Below, piece by piece: positions 8,621 to 13,455 of a DNA stretch of 13,455 nt. Origin of the DNA: Temnopleurus reevesii (Eukaryota > Echinodermata > Echinoidea > Temnopleuroida > Temnopleuridae). Numbering within the stretch: position 1 is the stretch's first letter; each line of letters begins with the position of its first letter. The DNA lies in NCBI GenBank assembly GCA_036244855.1, contig BQKZ01000524.1, forward strand, positions 21,428 to 34,882, written 5' to 3'. A program made the translations under genes and the position numbers. The notes below the pieces were generated by a model that worked only from the letters and a program-made list of their open reading frames with translations, made no database searches and was not told where the DNA came from.

Positions 8621-8720
8621 TACACAGTCCTGTAACATTTTGAAAGTGGTCTATTACTTTCTAAGTGTCAAATCTACATTCTAAATGAGAAATATCTTTT
8701 ACTTGTTCTTCTCTATTCAG

Positions 8721-8771
8721 GGAGAGCCAGGTCCTCAAGGAACAGGTCTCATCGGACCTCCAGGAGAAAAG
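8721..8771 (+). CDS. Collagen alpha(IV)-like chain, internal exon 3
   Basis: A 17-codon exon reading GEPGPQGTGLIGPPGEK. It has Gly-X-Y triplets with one short interruption, Gly-Thr-Gly, where one residue is missing from a triplet. That is a common minor interruption in type IV chains and would disrupt a fibrillar chain. The acceptor TTCTTCTCTATTCAG is strong; the donor is AAG/GTAAAA. Phase is 0 at both ends and the exon starts on a whole Gly codon, so it joins the GCNGSQ end of the previous exon in register. It is the only exon of the four for which I found no nearby relic copy. Confidence 0.9.
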
Positions 8772-9714
8772 GTAAAAGATCTTGTTTTGCTAAAATTCTC
8801 AATTCTAATCTCATGTGTTCTTTTTTTGTAAAATATGATATTTGATGTTGGCCCTCAATGTAAAGTTTACGTTGTAATGTGGTGCATGATCACTATCAGC
8901 AAAAGGGACAAAGGATTTGGACAAAGCAAAGAACTTAAATTTTAGTGCAATCACAACAGCTAGAAATTTCTTCTCTCTAATTCTCTGGAGAAATTATCAG
9001 GCATCACACCTCTTCAGTGAATAAACAGGGAAATTATTGTATTCTGTGTCACACAAAGCTGCTGTAAAGGCTTAGATGAATTTATTTAATTTGTCAAAAT
9101 TACTTTGTCCATTCTGCTCATTGTGCATATAACATCTAAATTAAGTTTCATATTATTTTTTTTAATGATTGATGAATGAACAAAAAGGGAGTGTTACAAG
9201 GATGCAACAGATATAATTGATGACCTATGAGGAGAAAAAAATGCTATTGAACTGTAGGGGGAGCTCTTTCATTATTTGTATGGTCTGTATTTCAAGTCAA
9301 AATCTCTGTGGGGTTGATAACATTAAACAAATAAGATGTGCATTGCATGTTGTGTGTATATGAGTATGTGTGTGGGTGTGAGTTTGTCTGCATGTGAAAA
9401 GATAATATTTCCTCTTATGCAGTGCAGAAACAATATACATAAACATGTTCTCTACTTTACTTGATATTAGGGACTTTGGTATTACAATGTCTATAAATGC
9501 AGACATCGACTTGATGAGCTCAACAATTTCAAGAAATGCATTCATTCCTTTGAATAGTTGAGGAATTCATAATTGTTCTCTCTCTCAGAAAAGCCTTTTT
9601 TTGTAGTAGATTTTCCATTCCTTTTGTTACGTACAAGAAAGTGATTATCTACCATTCTTTTCATTATTCTTTTAATTAAAAAATTGAGGGTGTTTTCTAA
9701 TTTTTTGGTGACAG
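8772..9714 (+). other. Intron between collagen exons 3 and 4
   Basis: A GT-AG intron of 943 bp, phase 0. Apart from a degenerate TG-rich microsatellite at 9350-9386 I see nothing structured. A minus-strand open frame at 9297-9545 is a by-product of that microsatellite (His-Thr repeats) and is not a gene. Confidence 0.85.
9350..9386. repeat. Degenerate TG microsatellite
   Basis: Imperfect TG/TA dinucleotides with GAG and GGG interruptions. Confidence 0.75.
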
Positions 9715-9819
9715 GGTCTTGCAGGATTAAAAGGAAGGCCGGGAACTCCAGGCTTCTTTACTCCTTCAGAGAGGGGTGATCGTGGTGAGGATGGACCAAA
9801 CGGACGACAAGGGTATCCT
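9715..9819 (+). CDS. Collagen alpha(IV)-like chain, internal exon 4, with seven-residue interruption
   Basis: This exon encodes 35 residues: four triplets (GLAGLKGRPGTP), then Gly with seven non-collagenous residues (GFFTPSER), then five triplets ending GRQGYP. The acceptor is TTTTTTGGTGACAG and the donor CCT/GTAAGT; phase is 0 at both ends. The interruption lies about 30 residues after the GCNG cysteine of exon 2. From memory, the first sizeable interruption in vertebrate alpha(IV) chains (a GEILGHVPG-type stretch) sits at about the same distance, which supports type IV over fibrillar collagen. Such breaks add flexibility or cell-binding sites; the role here is unknown. The last 12 codons and the donor are repeated at 11739. 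Confidence 0.92.
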
Positions 9820-11344
9820 GTAAGTATCGGCATAGAAAATGCCAGTTCTCTGAAATGATTTCAAAATGAGAGTGCTAATTATAGCATAAGAAATTGAAAT
9901 GTAAAATCTAAATGCATTGGTTGTAAGAAAGGATATATTTTATATTTCCATGTTTAGCTTCCGGCTGTGGTTAAGGGAGGCTTTCTAAAAAAGGTTTTCA
10001 CATTAAGAGCAATGAATAGATTGTTTCTCCGCAATAAAATAGATTTTTGAGTTAATGGTATGAATTTGAATTATAGTTAACCAATGTTTGGTATATGTCA
10101 TAATAGTTTTTGCAATTGTACCTTCAGGGTAATTCTCAGTGTGCTTGAACATTGTGGTTCATCCAGTTATTCAAGAATACAGCAAGATTATGAATCTTAT
10201 ACAGGGAGCTTTTTATATGGTCCGCTCATATAATGGCCCGCGTAATAAAAAAGCACGCATCCAAAATGCGCGTTATCTATGGTTAATACGTGCTAGACAA
10301 ACTCTGTAACTTGTATATGCATGGGTCCGGACTAAGGAAGCTTTTGCCAACATAATTTCTTGCTAATGCAGCCAAGAACTGGGCACAAAATCGTAAGTTT
10401 TTACTAATACCAATGATTTTATGCCATTTCATATTACTCTTCAGAATTTATATGACATTAGGAAGTAAAAAATACAGCAATAGAAATTGATAATTATCCT
10501 TTATTTGATCGGCAAAGAGCAGTGCGTGCCTTTAAATGTGTTCCAAAAACTACCACAGTTTGAAAGTCGTTGTCGGAAACGGTTCCTCGTAGATGATTTG
10601 TGTGCTTTTCCTGCGCAATTTTTATATGCTAATAATCTTCAGAATATTCTCCTTCGAGTGGTACTAGATTCTGTTATTAAATAATAGTTTTTACTGTTTT
10701 ATATTCGCTTAGAAATAAGGTGTGTGCCTTTATAGACTTCCATCATAATTGCAAAATATACACTTTTCCTTGGGTGTGCTGTTTCGCCAGCTATATCTTT
10801 CCAAGTGTTGTCACTCCAAAGTCAGTAGATTGAAGCATTGCTTGAATCCCTAAGAGTGTGAAGTTAGTCCTGTGATGGACAACTTTCCCTAGAATTCAAG
10901 TCAGTCTTAGGTGTGTTATAGCCCAAATCATTATTTATCATTGTTATAAAATCACAGAAATCTGTTAAAGTGATACATTTAGTAGCCATAATGATCTCAC
11001 ACCATACCTTGAAAACCTGGAAATTGAGGCTCACATTTTATAGCACGGAAAAGTCAGTGAATTTGATATTAAAAATTCCCGAAATCAGGGAAAATCTGGG
11101 AATTTGACACAATATTCATTTGGTAATACATCAAATGCATCAACATTTTTTGAAATAGAAAATGATAAATGATGTCAACAAAGTTATCATGTAATTTTGA
11201 AAATTCATCAGGGAAAAGTCAGTGATTGAAATGAATGAAATAATTCTTGTCAGAATTTTGTCAGTGAATTTTGTTCTCATATAGTGAAATCCATGACATA
11301 AGTAGTGCCTTAGTGGATGTAATCTCTAAGATAGGAGGCAGACA
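9820..11344. repeat. Duplicated intron segment, copy 1
   Basis: The segment 9820-10214 plus 10746-11344 recurs at 11777-11882 plus 12195-12487 and 12488-13086. By eye, the first 200 bp differ at roughly a dozen places, the next 195 bp at about two, and the last 599 bp at none. Copy 1 lacks the AAT-ended insertion and has an extra 531 bp. The homology ends exactly at the N at 11345. Confidence 0.9.
10215..10745. other. 531 bp segment present only in copy 1
   Basis: In copy 2 the flanks GAGCTTTTT and TAATTGCAAAATA are separated by a single G, so these 531 bp are either an insertion in copy 1 or a deletion in copy 2. I see no terminal inverted repeats and no target-site duplication, so a transposon is not supported. 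A 65-codon open frame inside (10487-10684) has no recognisable domain. A small GC-rich hairpin (ACGCATCCAAAATGCG) lies near 10256. Confidence 0.75.
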
Positions 11345-11345
11345 N
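11345..11345. other. Ambiguous base (N) at a duplication boundary
   Basis: The sequence matches copy 2 up to GGCAGACA at 11344 and is unrelated immediately after the N. This suggests a contig join rather than a simple miscall. Confidence 0.9.
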
Positions 11346-11482
11346 CCGGTACCCATTCACCTCACCTGGGTTGAGTGCAGCACAATGTGGATAAATTTCT
11401 TGCTGAAGGAAATTGACGCCATGGGTAGGATTTGAACCTACGACTCTCGTGTTGAAAGGCGAGAGTCAGAACCACTACACCA
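11346..11482 (-). mobile_element. tRNA-headed SINE fragment, minus orientation
   Basis: Read on the minus strand, 11482-11415 looks like a tRNA: a box A-like TGGTGTAGTGGT (11471-11482), a hairpin with 8 bp stem GACTCTCG/CGAGAGTC, a box B GGTTCAAATCC (11428-11438) inside a perfect T-arm (GTAGG-TTCAAAT-CCTAC), and a CCATGGC acceptor-like 3' strand. The loop would place TTC in the anticodon position (Glu-like), but the anticodon stem is misregistered and the 5' acceptor strand is truncated, so it is not a working tRNA gene. The body continues to 11346 and is cut by the N. I recall similar SINE bodies from echinoderm sequence, but cannot name the family. Confidence 0.75.
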
Positions 11483-11580
11483 TAGAAAATGCCAGTTCTA
11501 TGAAATAATTACAAAATGAGAGTGCTAATTATAGCATAAGAAATTGAAATGTAAAATCTAAAATCTAAATGCCTTGGTTG
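11483..11580. repeat. Third partial copy of the early intron 4 sequence
   Basis: This matches 9830-9927 and 11788-11882, starting at TAGAAAATGCCAGTTCT and ending at CCTTGGTTG. It lacks the exon end and donor, which are replaced by the SINE piece. It has a short internal duplication (AAAATCTAAAATCTAAATG). Confidence 0.85.
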
Positions 11581-11738
11581 TAATAATAATAATAATAATA
11601 ATAATAATGGTTCCTTTTGAACCTTTTGAAGCGCACAGGTCCGCTCATGGCGCTGTACATGGCGCTGTACATCAAATATTAAATACATTACAATGAACAA
11701 TAGCAATAACAATGAAACAATCTACATAATAATACATT
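11581..11738. mobile_element. AAT-ended dispersed repeat, truncated copy
   Basis: A (TAA)9 run is followed by GGTTCCTTTTGAACC, a GCGCACAGGTCCG block and a twice-repeated GGCGCTGTACAT. It matches the copy at 11883 for about 130 bp, then breaks where the collagen exon fragment begins. It is probably part of a non-autonomous retroposon, since the simple-repeat terminus is typical of SINE or LINE tails. Confidence 0.7.
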
Positions 11739-11776
11739 GTGGTGAAGATGGACCAAACGGACGACAAGGGTATCCT
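11739..11776 (+). pseudogene. Duplicated 3' end of collagen exon 4 with intact donor
   Basis: It repeats the last 12 codons of exon 4 (GEDGPNGRQGYP) with one silent change (GAG to GAA), then an unchanged GTAAGT donor and intron. No acceptor AG lies at its 5' edge: the preceding sequence is the truncated AAT-ended repeat. It therefore cannot be spliced in as a proper exon unless an unseen acceptor upstream is used. Near-identity means the copy is recent, or is the other haplotype of the same exon. Confidence 0.85.
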
Positions 11777-13086
11777 GTAAGTATCGGCGTAGAAAATGCC
11801 AGTTCTATGAAAAATGATTACAAAATGAGAGTGCTAATTATAGCATAAGAAATTGAAATGTAAAATCTAAATGCCTTGGTTGTAATAATAATAATAATAA
11901 TAATAATGGTGGTTCCTTTTGAACCTTTTGAAGCGCACAGGTCCGTCAGCAATGACGCTCATGTCGCTGTACATCAAATATTAAATACATTACAATGAAC
12001 AATAGCAATAACAATGAACAATACAATTACAATACATGATTTATAATCAATATGAAAACAAATGGGTTTTTAGAAGAGACTTAAAGGAACTGGCAGATGA
12101 GGCTTGGCGTATGGTTATGGGTAGATTGTTCCAGAGGGAGGGGCCTGCGTGTGAGAAGCGGTGATCACCCCAGCTATGATGGGATCTAGGAACATAAGAA
12201 AGGCTATATTTCATATTTCCATGTTTAGCTTCTGGCTGTGGTTAATGGAGGCTTTCTAAAAAAAGATTTTCACATTAAGAAAAATGAATAGATTGTTTCT
12301 CCGCAATAAAATAGATTTTTGAGTTAATGGTATGAATTTGAATTATAGTTAACCAATGTTTGGTATATGTCATAATAGTTTTTGCAATTGTACCTTCAGG
12401 GTAATTCTCAGTGTGCTTGAACATTGTGGTTTATCCAGTTATTCAAGAATACAGCAAGATTATGAATCTTATACCGGGAGCTTTTTGTAATTGCAAAATA
12501 TACACTTTTCCTTGGGTGTGCTGTTTCGCCAGCTATATCTTTCCAAGTGTTGTCACTCCAAAGTCAGTAGATTGAAGCATTGCTTGAATCCCTAAGAGTG
12601 TGAAGTTAGTCCTGTGATGGACAACTTTCCCTAGAATTCAAGTCAGTCTTAGGTGTGTTATAGCCCAAATCATTATTTATCATTGTTATAAAATCACAGA
12701 AATCTGTTAAAGTGATACATTTAGTAGCCATAATGATCTCACACCATACCTTGAAAACCTGGAAATTGAGGCTCACATTTTATAGCACGGAAAAGTCAGT
12801 GAATTTGATATTAAAAATTCCCGAAATCAGGGAAAATCTGGGAATTTGACACAATATTCATTTGGTAATACATCAAATGCATCAACATTTTTTGAAATAG
12901 AAAATGATAAATGATGTCAACAAAGTTATCATGTAATTTTGAAAATTCATCAGGGAAAAGTCAGTGATTGAAATGAATGAAATAATTCTTGTCAGAATTT
13001 TGTCAGTGAATTTTGTTCTCATATAGTGAAATCCATGACATAAGTAGTGCCTTAGTGGATGTAATCTCTAAGATAGGAGGCAGACA
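11777..13086. repeat. Duplicated intron segment, copy 2
   Basis: This is the counterpart of 9820-11344, with an insertion at 11883-12194 and without the 531 bp segment. From 12488 the offset to copy 1 is a constant 1742 bp, with no indel and no substitution that I can see up to 13086. After that point the sequence is unique. Confidence 0.9.
11883..12194. mobile_element. AAT-ended dispersed repeat, full insertion of about 312 bp
   Basis: Copy 1 has the empty site TTGGTTGTAAGAAAGG, while here TTGGTTGTAA and TAAGAAAGG are separated by this element, leaving TAA at both edges. It opens with (TAA)8, then GGTTCCTTTTGAACC and a GCGCACAG block, and later contains GGCAGATGAGGCTTGGCG, GTATGGTTATGGGTAG and TTGTTCCAGAGGGAGGGG. 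I recall similar sequences dispersed in invertebrate genomes. The filled/empty pair makes the insertion itself certain; its class (SINE or other retroposon) is inference. Confidence 0.8.
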
Positions 13087-13271
13087 GAATTAGAGATAAC
13101 ATTCCAGAATGTTGAGATAAGAAGTTGTGTTTGACTGAAAGTGAATTCATGCAGATGGTCTGGTGCTAACATAGTGATAAAGTTTGTTTGATTGGTGATA
13201 GAGGAATTAAACTTTTGCATGAGTGGTTCTTGGGGTATGCAGGGATGGAAAGGGAGGGGCTTCAGGCATTA

Positions 13272-13293
13272 CCTTTTCCATGCCTTTTCCATG
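13272..13293. repeat. 11 bp direct repeat, two copies
   Basis: CCTTTTCCATG occurs twice head to tail at the edge of the purine tract. Confidence 0.8.
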
Positions 13294-13295
13294 CT

Positions 13296-13455
13296 GAGGA
13301 GGAGTAAGAGGAGGGGAGGAGCTAGAAGGGAAGGAGGAAAAGGGAAGGGGGATGGGGTACAGGAGGGAGAAGGGAGAAGGGAGAAGGTGAATGTGGAGGA
13401 AGTGGAGGGTAGGAGGAGGAGGAAGGAGGAAGGAGGAGGAGGGATGGAGGGAGGG
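13296..13455. repeat. Purine-rich tract
   Basis: Of 160 bases about twelve are pyrimidines; the rest are A and G in GGA, GAAGGG and GGAGGA motifs, continuing past the window edge. It is low-complexity DNA with potential for triplex or G-rich structure. No exon is visible in it. Confidence 0.9.

Larger units (their letters stand above)
4322..8720 (+). other. Intron between collagen exons 2 and 3
   Basis: A GT-AG intron of 4399 bp, phase 0, the largest complete one here. It contains a long hairpin, a small hairpin, a truncated MITE end, a 479 bp foldback element, a T13G12 run, a 27 bp direct repeat (7097 and 7270) and a three-copy tandem repeat reaching to about 100 bp before the next exon. 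The stretches 4640-5340 and 6040-7080 show nothing structured except a TGACGTCA palindrome at 6317-6324 and a CGATATCG-rich short palindromic patch near 6011-6036. A minus-strand open frame of 207 codons (6119-6742) has no recognisable domain and is treated as chance. Confidence 0.85.
9820..13455 (+). other. Intron downstream of collagen exon 4, not closed in window
   Basis: It starts at the GTAAGT donor of exon 4. I find no further Gly-X-Y exon with splice signals, so the next exon should lie beyond the window. The content is dominated by a local duplication of the exon 4 end and its intron, two copies of an AAT-ended repeat, a tRNA-like SINE piece, and a purine-rich tail. If the duplication is an assembly artefact, the true intron is shorter than shown. 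Confidence 0.75.

Noticed and set aside
9297..9545. 82-codon minus-strand frame
   Set aside because: Contains His-Thr repeats from the TG microsatellite; no other coding evidence.
10215..10745. A transposon explaining the 531 bp segment
   Set aside because: No inverted termini, no target-site duplication and no tail; a deletion in the other copy explains it equally well.
11415..11482. Functional tRNA-Glu gene on the minus strand
   Set aside because: Only the T-arm and boxes are intact; the anticodon arm is out of register and the 5' acceptor strand is incomplete, as in a SINE head.
11509..11712. 67-codon minus-strand frame with a leucine run
   Set aside because: The leucine run is the (TAA)n tract read on the other strand within a dispersed repeat.

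Overview
The window is animal genomic DNA, AT-rich and intron-dominated. It carries one recognisable gene on the + strand: an internal piece of a collagen alpha chain, most likely a type IV (basement-membrane) collagen. Four short exons can be read directly (1925-2059, 4214-4321, 8721-8771, 9715-9819). All are phase 0, each opens on an intact Gly codon after an AG acceptor, and each closes at a GT donor. Spliced, they give 133 codons of Gly-X-Y repeat with two interruptions. The type IV call rests on the GIPGCNG motif in the second exon and on a seven-residue interruption about 30 residues further on, a layout I recall from the N-terminal part of vertebrate alpha(IV) chains. Neither end of the gene is in the window: the signal peptide and 7S cysteine region lie upstream, the rest of the helix and the NC1 domain downstream. 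The organism is probably a marine invertebrate deuterostome, an echinoderm such as a sea urchin being my best guess. This comes from the repeat vocabulary (a tRNA-headed SINE fragment, AAT-ended repeats, many foldback elements) and is inference only.

Layout: 1-1924 is intron with only small repeats. Intron 2060-4213 holds two decayed partial copies of the first exon, one of them split by a 245 bp palindromic MITE, a 14 bp x 3 repeat, a second MITE with long inverted arms (3552-3882), and a decayed copy of the second exon just upstream of the real one. Intron 4322-8720 holds a near-perfect 51 bp-stem hairpin, a truncated MITE end, a 479 bp foldback element, a T13G12 run and a three-copy tandem repeat of about 250-360 bp per unit. 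Intron 8772-9714 is nearly featureless. From 9820 to the end there is a local duplication: the end of the fourth exon, its donor and about 1.1 kb of the following intron occur again at 11739-13086. The copies differ by a retroposon-like insertion and a 531 bp presence/absence segment, and the first copy stops exactly at an ambiguous base (N, 11345).

Two themes stand out. Three of the four collagen exons have a partial, mostly broken copy nearby, which looks like a record of failed exon duplication in a collagen gene. The 3' duplication is either a real recent tandem event or two haplotypes placed end to end in the assembly; the N at its boundary favours the second. I found no second protein-coding gene that I would defend.
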